Origin: JBEBVQ01 sp964527735
Lineage (GTDB): Bacteria; Bacteroidota; Bacteroidia; Chitinophagales; Chitinophagaceae
Assembly: GCA_964527735.1 (NCBI GenBank)
Contig: CAZGPG010000004.1
Location: 62,001 to 126,000 of the forward strand
Direction of reading: 5' to 3'
DNA: 64,000 nucleotides
Under the pieces are notes generated by a model. The model did not search any database and was not told where the DNA came from. It worked only from the letters and a program-made list of their open reading frames with translations. A program made the position numbers and the translations under genes. Positions 33,206-41,900 of the stretch are shown here, one piece after another. Each line of letters opens with the position of its first letter. Position 1 is the stretch's first letter.

Positions 33206-33213
33206 CAAATGTA
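33206..33213 (-). promoter_or_regulatory. -7 promoter box of the candidate short RNA
   Basis: Minus-strand TACATTTG matches TAnnTTTG exactly. The -33 region is a T run without a clear TTG. It could alternatively drive radA, with a leader interrupted by the terminator hairpin at 33138-33173 (attenuation). Confidence 0.4.
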
Positions 33214-33472
33214 GCAAACCTGCCCGAAGGAAAAAAATGGAAGTTACCATTATTCATATTGATTATATCACAATGTATAGTATGGAAATCTATTAATATA
33301 AATAAATAAAATTGAATAAAATTTCATTTATTGTTCCGTTAATATCAATGTAAATACATTATAATATAATAACATATTATAGTAAACACATTATTTATAA
33401 GTAAATAATACACATGATATCATCCAGGAGGTCAGATGTAGAAAATAAAATTACATGTGTTAAATTAAATAT
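33214..33472. other. AT-rich gene-free stretch
   Basis: With the region down to 33084 this is the only gap above 300 bp. It has no credible reading frame. The part from about 33290 to 33475 is strongly AT-rich (many TAAATA, TTATAA runs), unlike the rest of the window. It holds no clear repeat, tRNA or origin motif that I can see; it may be the folE 3' region plus promoter or curved DNA for the candidate RNA. Confidence 0.5.
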
Positions 33473-34123
33473 TTAATGAAGGTCTGAGGTTATCAGTTTC
33501 AGGAATTCAGCACGTGTTTCCTGCGCTTCAAACTGCCCGCTGAAAGCGGAAGTAGTGGTAATACTGTTTTGTTTGGATACGCCGCGCATCATCATACAAA
33601 GATGTTTGGCTTCGATAACCACAGCAACACCTATAGGATTGAGCGTTTCCTGAATGACGTCTAATATCTGATGCGTCATCCGTTCCTGAACCTGAAGACG
33701 GCGGGCATAGCAATCCACGACCCGCGCCAGTTTGCTAAGTCCCGTAATCCAGCCGTTTGGGATATAAGCGATATGCGCCTTCCCAAAAAAAGGAAGGAGA
33801 TGATGTTCGCACATGGAATACAGCTCAATATCCTTAACAATAACCATTTCGCTGTAGGATTCACGAAACCGGGCAGAATTGAGGATGGCCTGCGCATCCA
33901 TATGATACCCCTGTGTCAGGTACTGCATTGCTTTCGCAACACGCTCCGGAGTTTTCTCCAGTCCTTCGCGCTGCACATCTTCTCCAAGCAAGGTGATTGC
34001 AGAACGGTAATGCTCCGCCAGACCGGAGGTGACGGTTTCGTTGTAAATTTCAGATTTGCTGTAAGACACTATATCAGTTTTAGCATTCGGCTCCGGGATA
34101 CGGTCAGCCGTAAAATTCCACAT
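33473..34123 (-). CDS. folE: GTP cyclohydrolase I
   Basis: 216 residues from the ATG at 34123; the TTG at 34141 is less likely. Converts GTP to 7,8-dihydroneopterin triphosphate, the entry step to folate, tetrahydrobiopterin and queuosine. Visible are GLEKTPERVAKAM, the zinc ligand stretch MCEHHLLPFFGKAHIAYIPNG, LSKLARVVDCYARRLQVQERMT, and the C-terminal VVIEAKHLCMMMRGVSKQNSITTTSAFSG, in which the second zinc Cys sits before MMMRG (split here for length). The gene overlaps the end of the preceding QueD/PTPS-like gene by 20 bp, so the two are translationally coupled and act in consecutive steps. Confidence 0.95.
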   Translation of the reverse strand: MWNFTADRIPEPNAKTDIVSYSKSEIYNETVTSGLAEHYRSAITLLGEDVQREGLEKTPERVAKAMQYLTQGYHMDAQAILNSARFRESYSEMVIVKDIELYSMCEHHLLPFFGKAHIAYIPNGWITGLSKLARVVDCYARRLQVQERMTHQILDVIQETLNPIGVAVVIEAKHLCMMMRGVSKQNSITTTSAFSGQFEAQETRAEFLKLITSDLH

Positions 34124-34514
34124 ATATATGTGGCGTTTCAAATAGTTTGATGCAATGCAGGCTGGCGCCCAAATGTTTTATATGAGGAAGCAATTCATGC
34201 CAAATACCGATCGCCAGATTTTCCGCGCTGGTCTGCTTTCCCTGCATAAAGTCCACATCCAGATTGAGGTTGGAATGATCCACTTTTTCTATCACCACAT
34301 CTTTGATCAGCACACCTAATGTCTTGGCGTTAAAGATAAACCCTGTTTCCGGATGCGGCTCTCCTTTGATCGTTACGTGCAATTCATAATTATGCCCATG
34401 CCAGTTAGCATTGGCACATTTACCGAAGATCTTCCGGTTTTCTTCATCAGACCAGTTTTTAACAAATAGCCGGTGGGCGGCATTGAAATGTTCCACACGT
34501 GTCAGGTACACCAT
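34104..34514 (-). CDS. 6-pyruvoyl/6-carboxy-tetrahydropterin synthase family protein
   Basis: 136 residues. T-fold enzyme acting on dihydroneopterin triphosphate, the product of FolE encoded just downstream. Zinc ligands His in EHFNAAHRL and in WHGHNY; catalytic Cys in GKCANANWHGHNYEL. The spacing between Cys and HGH is C-x5-HGH. Bacterial QueD normally has C-x3-HGH, whereas C-x5-HGH is the pattern of 6-pyruvoyltetrahydropterin synthases that lead to tetrahydrobiopterin. The assignment to queuosine (queD) is therefore uncertain and a biopterin role is possible. A complete promoter lies at 34532-34562 and serves this gene and folE. Confidence 0.85.
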   Translation of the reverse strand: MVYLTRVEHFNAAHRLFVKNWSDEENRKIFGKCANANWHGHNYELHVTIKGEPHPETGFIFNAKTLGVLIKDVVIEKVDHSNLNLDVDFMQGKQTSAENLAIGIWHELLPHIKHLGASLHCIKLFETPHIYVEFYG

Positions 34515-34531
34515 CTTTGTATATTATAGTG

Positions 34532-34562
34532 CAAAATTAGCGTTACAGGATGGTTTCACAAA
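34532..34562 (-). promoter_or_regulatory. Complete promoter of the pterin synthase-folE operon
   Basis: Minus strand: TTTG (34559-34562), 19 bp, TAATTTTG (34532-34539), a full match to the Bacteroidota consensus. The -7 box ends 17 bp before the ATG at 34514. Confidence 0.7.
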
Positions 34563-34617
34563 AATGTGTTTACTTGCACCGGAAACCTACAGCCGATCAA
34601 CACCATAAACGCTTCGG

Positions 34618-35304
34618 ATGAAACTACTCATAGCAGCGGCAACCAAAGCCGAAATACAGGCGGCATCAGATTACCTGGAGCAGTATGGTCATGCCCAGAC
34701 CCCCGGGGTGTTTAAGTATGGAGCACATGAAATACACCTTTTAGCAACAGGAACAGGCATCATTGCTACAACTTATGAACTTACCAGGCTATTTGCATCA
34801 CAAAAGTTTGACCTGGCCATACAGGCGGGCATTGCCGGAAGCTTTGACCACAAGATAGATCTGGCACAAGTAGTACTGGTACAATCTGAAGTGCTGGGAG
34901 ACACTGGCGCTGAAGACGGTGATGCATTTCTTGATCTCTTCGCATTAGGACTGGCTGACCGGGACACCTTCCCTTTCAGCAAAGGAAAGCTGGAATGCCC
35001 CCTGCGCGATATCCCTTTTCCATATAGACTACTCACAGTAAACGGACTTACTGTTAATAAGACAAGCGGTTCTACCAAAACTATTCAAGTGAGAAAGGAA
35101 CTTTTTGACTGCCAGGTGGAAAGCATGGAAGGGGCTGCATTTCACTATGTATGCCTGCGGGAGCATGTGCCTTTTGCGCAGGTGAGGGCGATCTCCAACT
35201 ACGTAACGCCACGTAATCGCGATCAATGGAAAATGCAGGAAGCAATACAATCGCTTAATACATGGCTGATCGGACTGTTAAACCAACATTGGACAAACGA
35301 CTGA
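34618..35304 (+). CDS. mqnB: Futalosine hydrolase
   Basis: 228 residues. Removes hypoxanthine from futalosine to give dehypoxanthine futalosine in the alternative menaquinone pathway. Nucleosidase fold: MKLLIAAATKAEIQAA, LATGTGIIATTYELTRL, LAIQAGIAGSFD (glycine loop), VLVQSEVLGDTGAEDGD, and the ribose/base site VESMEGAAFHYVCL with SMEGAA, then VRAISNYV. The next gene, mqnD, starts two bases after the stop; they form an operon for the late-middle steps. Other mqn genes are not in this window. Confidence 0.93.
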   Translation: MKLLIAAATKAEIQAASDYLEQYGHAQTPGVFKYGAHEIHLLATGTGIIATTYELTRLFASQKFDLAIQAGIAGSFDHKIDLAQVVLVQSEVLGDTGAEDGDAFLDLFALGLADRDTFPFSKGKLECPLRDIPFPYRLLTVNGLTVNKTSGSTKTIQVRKELFDCQVESMEGAAFHYVCLREHVPFAQVRAISNYVTPRNRDQWKMQEAIQSLNTWLIGLLNQHWTND

Positions 35305-35305
35305 T

Positions 35306-36142
35306 ATGCAGGAATTAACACTGGCATTCAGCCCCTGCCCGAATGATACGTTTATTTTCGACGCGATGGTTAACGGGAAAATCAACACGCGCGGTATCCG
35401 CTTCCGTTATGTGCTCGAAGACGTAGAGACATTAAATCAGTGGGCCGCAGAAGAGCGGATGGATATTACCAAACTGAGCTACAATGCTTTTCTTCATCTT
35501 GCCCGGCGCTATGCGCTGCTTCACAGCGGCAGCGCACTCGGCATGGGCGTGGGGCCGTTATTGATTGCACGGAAACCACTTGATCTTTCCGCCGCAGCCA
35601 GTTGGCGCATTGCCATACCGGGGGTAAAAACAACGGCCAATCTGCTGCTTTCGCTTGCACTGCCGGAAGTCGCTGATAAAACCCCCATACTCTTCAATGA
35701 AATAGAAAATGCCGTATTATCGGGCGCTTACGATGCCGGACTGATCATCCATGAAAACCGCTTCACCTACGCATCCAAAGGCCTGGTCAAATTGATGGAC
35801 CTGGGCGACTGGTGGGAACAAACCATACAGGCAGCGATACCGTTGGGCGGGATTGTTATGAAGCGGAATTTTGACCCGGCGCTGATGGCAACCGTCGATA
35901 CGATCATAAGAGAGAGTATTGCTTATGCGTGGGAACAATATCCGGTACTTCCTGCTTTCGTCACAGAAAATGCACAGGAAATGGAGGAACAGGTGATGCG
36001 GCAGCATATCGGGCTGTACGTAAACGACTATACCACTGATCTCGGAGCAAGGGGACGGCAGTCAATACAGCTACTGTTTGAAAAAGCCGTACAAACAGGG
36101 TTGATACAAAAATCTGATGTGCCGGTCAATATCTTCTACTAA
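35306..36142 (+). CDS. mqnD: 1,4-dihydroxy-6-naphthoate synthase
   Basis: 278 residues. Converts cyclic dehypoxanthine futalosine to 1,4-dihydroxy-6-naphthoate in futalosine-dependent menaquinone synthesis. It has a periplasmic-binding-protein-like fold without a signal peptide: LAFSPCPNDTFIFDAMVNGKI, DVETLNQWA, DITKLSYNAFLHLA, GSALGMGVGPLLIA, IAIPGVKTTANLLL, DAGLIIHENRFTY, LGDWWEQTI, PLGGIVMKRNF. It follows mqnB with one base between stop and start, and is convergent with the lipoprotein gene at 36175. Confidence 0.94.
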   Translation: MQELTLAFSPCPNDTFIFDAMVNGKINTRGIRFRYVLEDVETLNQWAAEERMDITKLSYNAFLHLARRYALLHSGSALGMGVGPLLIARKPLDLSAAASWRIAIPGVKTTANLLLSLALPEVADKTPILFNEIENAVLSGAYDAGLIIHENRFTYASKGLVKLMDLGDWWEQTIQAAIPLGGIVMKRNFDPALMATVDTIIRESIAYAWEQYPVLPAFVTENAQEMEEQVMRQHIGLYVNDYTTDLGARGRQSIQLLFEKAVQTGLIQKSDVPVNIFY

Positions 36143-36174
36143 GACACCCGCCCTGTGCCTGTCATTTACAACAC

Positions 36175-36642
36175 TTAGTGGAAGTACTGGTGATAAACAC
36201 CGAACGATTGTTCCAATCGGGCGATCAATATCTTCGCTTCATTTTCATCGTTTGTATTTTTCAACGCAGCCACCAGCTCCATATGCGGATGCAGCCACTT
36301 ATGCAATTCATCGTGGCTCTTCCCTTCCATCGTGCAGCTTTTTATCAGCAGATTGCTTTGTTGTTCCAGATCTTCAGCAAGAGCAACATAATCATTCTTC
36401 TGGTTTTCGATATAATCATTCAGCAGCTCCTGTGAATTGGATACATAAGGCTTCATTTCCTTATTTACCTCCCACTTCTCACCATTATTAAGCTCAATAC
36501 CGGCTGAGTTTTCGTTGTAATGATGCTCTTCATGAACCATAGATCCATGATCTGCTTGCGTCTCTTCCTCAACACTATTACCACAGGAAAACAAGGCTAT
36601 ACTGAATATCAAGCCTGTTAAAATCGATATCGTTTTGTTCAT
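36175..36642 (-). CDS. Hypothetical lipoprotein with His-rich linker
   Basis: 155 residues. Lipobox LFSC (Cys20), then an acidic and His-rich segment (ADHGSMVHEEHHYNEN), then an all-alpha domain (WEVNKEMKPYVSNSQELLNDYI, DYVALAEDLEQQSNLLIKSCTMEGKSHDELHKWLHPHMEL) ending YHQYFH. The helical part with one Cys, many His and Met resembles small periplasmic helical-bundle proteins found next to metal-resistance genes, but nothing next to it here deals with metals. It may bind metal; no family name can be given. It is convergent with mqnD and 90 bp from hpt. Confidence 0.7.
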   Translation of the reverse strand: MNKTISILTGLIFSIALFSCGNSVEEETQADHGSMVHEEHHYNENSAGIELNNGEKWEVNKEMKPYVSNSQELLNDYIENQKNDYVALAEDLEQQSNLLIKSCTMEGKSHDELHKWLHPHMELVAALKNTNDENEAKILIARLEQSFGVYHQYFH

Positions 36643-36731
36643 GATTATTTATTTGCCGGACGGATAGGAAAAAGCGTCGGTCACAAACAATGCGCCAATG
36701 ACCGTATACTTTAAAGATACTGAAAAAAAAT

Positions 36732-37268
36732 TCAATCCGCCTGCTGATACAGCTCCGGCAGGTTCCTACCCAGCCCGTCATAATCCAGACCATAACCCAC
36801 TACAAATTTATCCGGGATCTCAAAGCCGGAATAATCCGCCCGCACATCAGGGTGCTGCAGGGCCTCCGGCTTCACCAGGAATGCGGCCACTTTGAGCGAG
36901 GCGGGATGCTCCCTCCGGACCATCGGCAGAAACTGATGCAATGTGGTACCGGTATCAATGATATCTTCCACGATGATCACGTGTCGCCCCTCAATCTTTT
37001 CTGTGAGCCCAAGATGTATGGATATTGTTCCGGTAGTTGCATCGCCGGCATATGAGCTTAACCGGACAAAAGAAACAGACGCCCGGGTATCAATACACCG
37101 GAAGAGATCAGCAGCAAAAATAAAAGCGCCATTTAGTACCACAAGCAACAAAGGATTCATTTCCCTGTAGTCCTCTGTAATCCGGACAGCCATTTCCCGG
37201 ATACGTGCTGCAATAGCGTCGCTGTCAATAAAAGGCCGGAAAGTTTTATCGTGGATTTTTATCTCCAT
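36732..37268 (-). CDS. hpt: Hypoxanthine phosphoribosyltransferase
   Basis: 178 residues. Salvages hypoxanthine (and guanine) to IMP/GMP using PRPP. Type I phosphoribosyltransferase with IKIHDKTFRPFIDSDAIAAR at the start, PLLLVVLNGAFIFAADLFR, and the PRPP loop VIIVEDIIDTGTTL; the C-terminal part (VAAFLVKPEA, FEIPDKFVVGYGLDYDG, RNLPELY) is the purine site and typical end. It is the last gene of a leftward five-gene run, 9 bp after the LysM gene. Confidence 0.94.
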   Translation of the reverse strand: MEIKIHDKTFRPFIDSDAIAARIREMAVRITEDYREMNPLLLVVLNGAFIFAADLFRCIDTRASVSFVRLSSYAGDATTGTISIHLGLTEKIEGRHVIIVEDIIDTGTTLHQFLPMVRREHPASLKVAAFLVKPEALQHPDVRADYSGFEIPDKFVVGYGLDYDGLGRNLPELYQQAD

Positions 37269-37277
37269 GCCTGCCGG

Positions 37278-38981
37278 TTATGGTTTCACCCGTAATTTCT
37301 GGTCGATCCGGATCGCTTCAAATTCGAGATTATTCCACTCACGAAGCTGCTTCATAGTAATGTTGTACTTCTTGGAAATACCAAAAGCAGTTTCTCCTTT
37401 CTTTACAATATGGTATTTATCCGGCGCAGCAGCAGGGGTGACAGCAGGTGGTGTAACAGTAGCTTCTGTAGCCACAGACTGCAGTTCTTCCTCTACCTTT
37501 ATTCCTGATTTTGTTTGCCTCACCTGCGGATCTCCTGTCGTACTGTAGACTACTTTATCCATTTTTGCCTTGAGCCGCGCCAGTGCATCCTGCGGCTCTT
37601 CTTCGGCAACAACGGCCGGAGCCTGTGTTTCCTGCGTTTCAGCTCCGGACAACAGTTCTTCTATGGCCGGCTCCGCTGCAATGTTAACGGACGTTTGTAC
37701 CGGCACAGGCGTACCCGGCAACGGAGTATCGGTATCATCCTGATGATGGACAGGACGAACGGCAGGCGCTGCCTGGACGGCTGCCACCGGTTGCTGCTGT
37801 ACCGATACGGCAGCAGGGGTCTGAGCCAATCTGGACGCACTGGCCTGCACAGTTGTTGTATGCTGTACGGCATTCGCGGTTACCGTGGTCTTTTTTTCAT
37901 TTTCCTTTTTCAGAATAATGTATTCAGGAGAGACAACAGGTTGCTGTACTGCATCAACTGCTCCGGCCCTGTTTACTGCGCCACCGGCTGTCACCGGCGG
38001 CTTGCCCGGGGCAGGCTGCTGCAGGTATAATACAGCGCCTGGCTGTGGTTCTTCGCCCGCTTCCAGCATATTATAGGCACGCAATTGCTTAAGCTGCAGT
38101 CCTTCTGCCTGTGCAATCTGAATCAGCGATTCTCCCTGCTGCACAATGTACCGCTGGTGTTTCCCTTTTGTATTTTTCCGCTCCAGGTAAATGAACATAT
38201 CCGCTTCAAGAGGCGCGTCGGGCAGGTCATTTATTTCGAGCAGCTTAGGGTAATGTATTTTATGCCTGATGGCCGCATCAAGTAATACATCGCCTTTGCG
38301 GGCATAGAAAGCTTTGAGACCATTCACCGTTTGTACTCCTTTTGCGGGAACAGCAGGAGATGAAGCGTCTGCAAGTAGCGGCGTATCCGGTGGTAACCTG
38401 TCGTATTCCGGTACAACCTCAAGAGATGCATAAGCAACAGGAACCGACCCTGGCCGCAGGGCAAGCTGTGTATACTCATGCAACTTATATTCTTCAATGA
38501 TTTTGATCAGTTGCTGCGCATAACGGGGATTAGTGGCATAACCGCATTTTTTCAGGCCATGCGCCCATCCTTTATAGTCCGTCGGTTTCAGCTGGAAAAG
38601 AGGTGCATATCGCTTCGAGTTGCTGAGAAAATCGGAATGATCTGTATAGGAATCCTGAACACAGCTATATTTCCGGAAACATTCATCAGGAGCATCGTCC
38701 GTATGGGCAAAAGTCTCGCCTTCCCATCCTCTTTTGCACTTGATGCCAAAATGATTGTTGGCGCCTGCACACAACCGGCTTTCGCCGGCAGCAGTCTCCA
38801 GGATACCCTGCCCCAGCTTGATAGCTGCGGGTACGCCGCTGCGCCGCTGTTCTTCAATAGCCATATCCCGGTGTGTAATTACATACTGGTGCACACGCTC
38901 TGCATACGATGTCTGCGCCGTTGCGGTATCAATGAACCCCGGCAACAAAAACATAAATGTGAGTATCCACTTTTGCATCAT
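37278..38981 (-). CDS. Glucosaminidase with LysM domains (peptidoglycan hydrolase)
   Basis: 568 residues from the ATG at 38981 (MMQKWILTFMFLLPGFI); the longer GTG/TTG-type start at 39020 would overlap the previous gene. Signal peptide, then a FlgJ-like N-acetylglucosaminidase domain (about 25-185: AIKLGQGILETAAGESRL, NHFGIKCKRGWEGETF, YTDHSDFLSNSKRYAPLF, WAHGLKKCGYATNPRYAQ). Next come LysM-like modules (KAFYARKGDVLLDAAIRH, RYIVQQGESLIQIAQAEG), a long low-complexity Ala/Gln/Pro/Val linker (about 335-510), and a canonical C-terminal LysM (YHIVKKGETAFGISKKYN). It cleaves glycan strands of peptidoglycan in the periplasm during growth or remodelling. Confidence 0.88.
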   Translation of the reverse strand: MMQKWILTFMFLLPGFIDTATAQTSYAERVHQYVITHRDMAIEEQRRSGVPAAIKLGQGILETAAGESRLCAGANNHFGIKCKRGWEGETFAHTDDAPDECFRKYSCVQDSYTDHSDFLSNSKRYAPLFQLKPTDYKGWAHGLKKCGYATNPRYAQQLIKIIEEYKLHEYTQLALRPGSVPVAYASLEVVPEYDRLPPDTPLLADASSPAVPAKGVQTVNGLKAFYARKGDVLLDAAIRHKIHYPKLLEINDLPDAPLEADMFIYLERKNTKGKHQRYIVQQGESLIQIAQAEGLQLKQLRAYNMLEAGEEPQPGAVLYLQQPAPGKPPVTAGGAVNRAGAVDAVQQPVVSPEYIILKKENEKKTTVTANAVQHTTTVQASASRLAQTPAAVSVQQQPVAAVQAAPAVRPVHHQDDTDTPLPGTPVPVQTSVNIAAEPAIEELLSGAETQETQAPAVVAEEEPQDALARLKAKMDKVVYSTTGDPQVRQTKSGIKVEEELQSVATEATVTPPAVTPAAAPDKYHIVKKGETAFGISKKYNITMKQLREWNNLEFEAIRIDQKLRVKP

Positions 38982-38994
38982 ATCCTCTTGTCTT

Positions 38995-39651
38995 TTAAAC
39001 TGCTGTGATCTTACGTACAATCATTATGCCATCTCTCACCGGCAGCAATACATTTTCGACCCTGGGGTCATTGGAAACTTTTTCATTAAACGCATGAATC
39101 GCCTTTGCATTTTTACTTCGTTCTGCATCAGGCAATATCACCTCCCCGTCATACAACACATTATCTGCAAGGATATATCCGCCTACAGGTACTTTGTCAA
39201 ACACCAGATCGTAATACAGGCTGTAATTTTGCTTATCAGCGTCAATGAAAACAAGATCAAACGTTTCATTGAGGGATGAGATGATTTCCGCCGCGTTCCC
39301 GATATGCTGTGTGATCTTCTGATCTACCCAGGCTTCCCGGAAATATTTAAGGCACATATCCTCCAGTTCTTCGTTGATATCTATCGTATGCAGATGCCCG
39401 CCGTCCGGAAGACCCTGTGCCAGACAAATGGCAGAATAGCCGGTGTACGTACCTATCTCAAGGATCCGCTTCGGGCGAATCATATGGCTCAGCATTTGTA
39501 ATAATGCCCCTTGCAGTTGCCCGGAAAGCATTACCGGTAAAGCCACTTTCATGTTGGTTTCACGATTGAGCGCGGCGAGTACGGGTGTCTCCGGCGTTGT
39601 GTTCTGCTCGGCATACCGTTGCAACGCTTCTGAAATAAGTACTTGTGTCAT
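38995..39651 (-). CDS. O-methyltransferase (class I SAM-dependent, COMT-like)
   Basis: 218 residues. Motif I ILEIGTYTGYSAICLAQGL binds SAM; HTIDINEELEDM, DLVFIDADKQNYSLYYD (metal-binding Asp) and GGYILADNVLYDGEV match the cation-dependent O-methyltransferase family related to catechol and caffeoyl-CoA enzymes. The substrate is unknown; bacterial members often act on small phenolics. It lies 26 bp after the LOG gene and 13 bp before the LysM gene in the same run. Confidence 0.88.
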   Translation of the reverse strand: MTQVLISEALQRYAEQNTTPETPVLAALNRETNMKVALPVMLSGQLQGALLQMLSHMIRPKRILEIGTYTGYSAICLAQGLPDGGHLHTIDINEELEDMCLKYFREAWVDQKITQHIGNAAEIISSLNETFDLVFIDADKQNYSLYYDLVFDKVPVGGYILADNVLYDGEVILPDAERSKNAKAIHAFNEKVSNDPRVENVLLPVRDGIMIVRKITAV

Positions 39652-39677
39652 AGCATATCTGGTTGTCGGGGGAGCAG

Positions 39678-40376
39678 TTAGAAATTGGGTTGGAGCTTAT
39701 TGTGGGAGTAAAATTCGCGAATATAATCCACAACTTCATCGGCGGTATCATAAATGCGGATCATCTCCAGATCGCCGGGACTGATATTGCTTTCCTGTTC
39801 GAGCATGACCTGGCGCATCCAGTCAAACAGGCCGGTCCAGTATTTGGTACCTATACAGACCATCGGCGTTTGGGTAAATTTGCGCGTTTGTATCAGTGTG
39901 GCCACTTCAAAAAACTCATCCATCGTGCCCCACCCGCCGGGCATCATCACAAATCCCTGCGCATACTTGGTAAACATTACCTTACGGACAAAAAAGTAAT
40001 CGAAATTGAGCGATTTATCACGTGCAATAAAAGGATTGGAATGTTGTTCGAAAGGTAATTCAATATTCAGCCCTACGGAAATACCGCCGGCCAGATTGGC
40101 CCCTTTGTTGCCTGCTTCCATAATGCCGGGGCCGCCGCCGGTGATAATCCCGAACCCTTCTTCGGCCAGACGACGGGCTATTTCCACCGTAAGCTCGTAA
40201 TAGTGATGCCCCGGCTGTGTACGTGCCGATCCGAAAATTGAAATACAAGGCCCTATGCGCGCGAGGGTTTCAAAACCCTGCACAAATTCGGCCATGATCT
40301 TGAAGATCTGCCAACTGGAATGTCCCTTTGTTTCCGTCCAGTCGCGGAGCTTTACTTTTGTAAGTTTTTCTTTCAT
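39678..40376 (-). CDS. LOG family protein (TIGR00730 Rossmann fold)
   Basis: 232 residues. Conserved GGGPGIMEAGNKGA and PGGWGTMDEFFEV (PGGxGTxxE) define the LOG family, once annotated as lysine decarboxylase-like. Characterised members hydrolyse nucleoside 5'-monophosphates (for example cytokinin riboside monophosphates) to base and ribose 5-phosphate. In this operon, which ends with hpt, a nucleotide-salvage role is plausible. It starts 7 bp after the symporter stop. Confidence 0.88.
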   Translation of the reverse strand: MKEKLTKVKLRDWTETKGHSSWQIFKIMAEFVQGFETLARIGPCISIFGSARTQPGHHYYELTVEIARRLAEEGFGIITGGGPGIMEAGNKGANLAGGISVGLNIELPFEQHSNPFIARDKSLNFDYFFVRKVMFTKYAQGFVMMPGGWGTMDEFFEVATLIQTRKFTQTPMVCIGTKYWTGLFDWMRQVMLEQESNISPGDLEMIRIYDTADEVVDYIREFYSHNKLQPNF

Positions 40377-40383
40377 GTATATT

Positions 40384-41895
40384 TTATTGGGCTGCGGCCG
40401 CTTCCTTTCTGCGAGAGCACAAAAATAAAAGCAAAAAAGCCAAGCCCGCGTTAATTATCAGCAGCTCCGTACCGATCACATATCCGCCCAGCCAGTCCTG
40501 CTCATGGCTTTTCAGGATGTAACAGATCACAGGAGCGAGTATGCAGATCAGCGGAACCGCCGCATCCCTGACTTCCCTTCGTGTAAAAATACCAAATGTA
40601 AACAAAGCAAGCAGCGGCCCATAGGTATATCCAGCCACGACAAGCAATGTCTGTATCAACGAACCGTTATCCACTTCCCGGAAGAAAAAGACACAGGCCA
40701 GGAACACCAATGCAAACGTATTATGCACAAACAGCCGCACTTTTGATTTTTTTTGTTCGCTCCATCCTGTCTTATTCTTCAGCCCGATGATATCTATACA
40801 GAAGGAGGAGGTTAATGCCGTAAGCGCTCCGTCTGCGCTGGGAAACAGGGCCGAGATCAGCCCGATGATAAAGATAATGCCGATAAACGGGGGCAGATAA
40901 TTGAATGCAATCTCCGGAAAAATATTGTCGCCGATCACATTTTTACCATCCAGCATAAGCTGCATTCCACCGCCCGATGCCTGTGTATATACAGCGCCCT
41001 GCTGCAGGGCGTACAGGTACAGCAAGCCACCCAACGCCAGGAAAATAAAGACCACAATCAATTGCAGAAAGCTCAGCGTGATCATATTCTTTTGGGAATC
41101 TTTCAGGTTACTGACGCTAATATTCTTCTGCATCATTTCCTGGTCCAGGCCGGTCATCGCTATGGTGATAAACGCGCCGCCCAATACCTGCTTCATGAAG
41201 AATCCGCCCGACATCGGGTCGGTATTAAACAGTCGTGTGAAACCTTCATTACCCATTGCCTGCCAGGCCGATGCGGGGGTAAAGTTTAGTTCGCCCATAA
41301 TGTACACAACGCAGATGATCAGCGCCAGCAGCATAAAGGAAGTTTGCAGCGTATCCGTCCATACGATCGTTTTCACCCCGCCGCGATAAGTGTATAGCAA
41401 GATCAGCGCCAGGATCACAATAGCGGTTACTTCAAACGATATACCAATATCTTCCAGCACAAACAGTTCCAGCACCTTGATCACAAGGTATAAACGTAAT
41501 GTGGCCCCTAACGTCCGCGACAGAATGAAGAAGAGCGCACCGGTCTTGTATGCGGTATTGCCCAGCCGTCGCTCCAGGTAGGTGTAAATGGACGTAAGCT
41601 GCATCTTGTAATAAATAGGCAGGAGAATATAGATGACTGCAAAATAGCCGATCCAATAACCGATCACCACCTGGAAATAATCAAACCCGATCATCCCCAC
41701 CGTACCCGGAACAGATATGAAGGTCATTCCCGAAAGAGAAGTACCGATCATACCGAAAGCCACAACCCACCACTTACTGCTGCGGTTGCCGATAAAAAAA
41801 GATTCGTTATTGGAATTCCTGGAAGTATAAAAAGCAATGCCCAGCAACAGAGCAAAATAAGCCAGTACAATGGTGAGGAGCAGGGTTGAACTCAT
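40384..41895 (-). CDS. Sodium:solute symporter (SSS family)
   Basis: 503 residues with about 13 membrane helices. SSS family features: NNESFFIGNRSSKWWVVAFG, GMIGTSLSGMTFISVPG (helix 2), YTYLERRLGNTAYKTGA, YTYRGGVKTIVWTDTLQT, GLISALFPSADGALTALTSS (helix with the Na+-site Ser/Ala pattern). It imports a solute with Na+; substrates in the family include sugars, sialic acid, proline and pantothenate, and nothing here decides among them. First gene of the leftward run with LOG, O-methyltransferase, LysM and hpt genes. Confidence 0.9.
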   Translation of the reverse strand: MSSTLLLTIVLAYFALLLGIAFYTSRNSNNESFFIGNRSSKWWVVAFGMIGTSLSGMTFISVPGTVGMIGFDYFQVVIGYWIGYFAVIYILLPIYYKMQLTSIYTYLERRLGNTAYKTGALFFILSRTLGATLRLYLVIKVLELFVLEDIGISFEVTAIVILALILLYTYRGGVKTIVWTDTLQTSFMLLALIICVVYIMGELNFTPASAWQAMGNEGFTRLFNTDPMSGGFFMKQVLGGAFITIAMTGLDQEMMQKNISVSNLKDSQKNMITLSFLQLIVVFIFLALGGLLYLYALQQGAVYTQASGGGMQLMLDGKNVIGDNIFPEIAFNYLPPFIGIIFIIGLISALFPSADGALTALTSSFCIDIIGLKNKTGWSEQKKSKVRLFVHNTFALVFLACVFFFREVDNGSLIQTLLVVAGYTYGPLLALFTFGIFTRREVRDAAVPLICILAPVICYILKSHEQDWLGGYVIGTELLIINAGLAFLLLFLCSRRKEAAAAQ

Positions 41896-41900
41896 TTTTT

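Noticed and set aside
33290..33475. Replication origin
   Set aside because: The segment is AT-rich but has no evident cluster of DnaA boxes and no dnaA or dnaN nearby.
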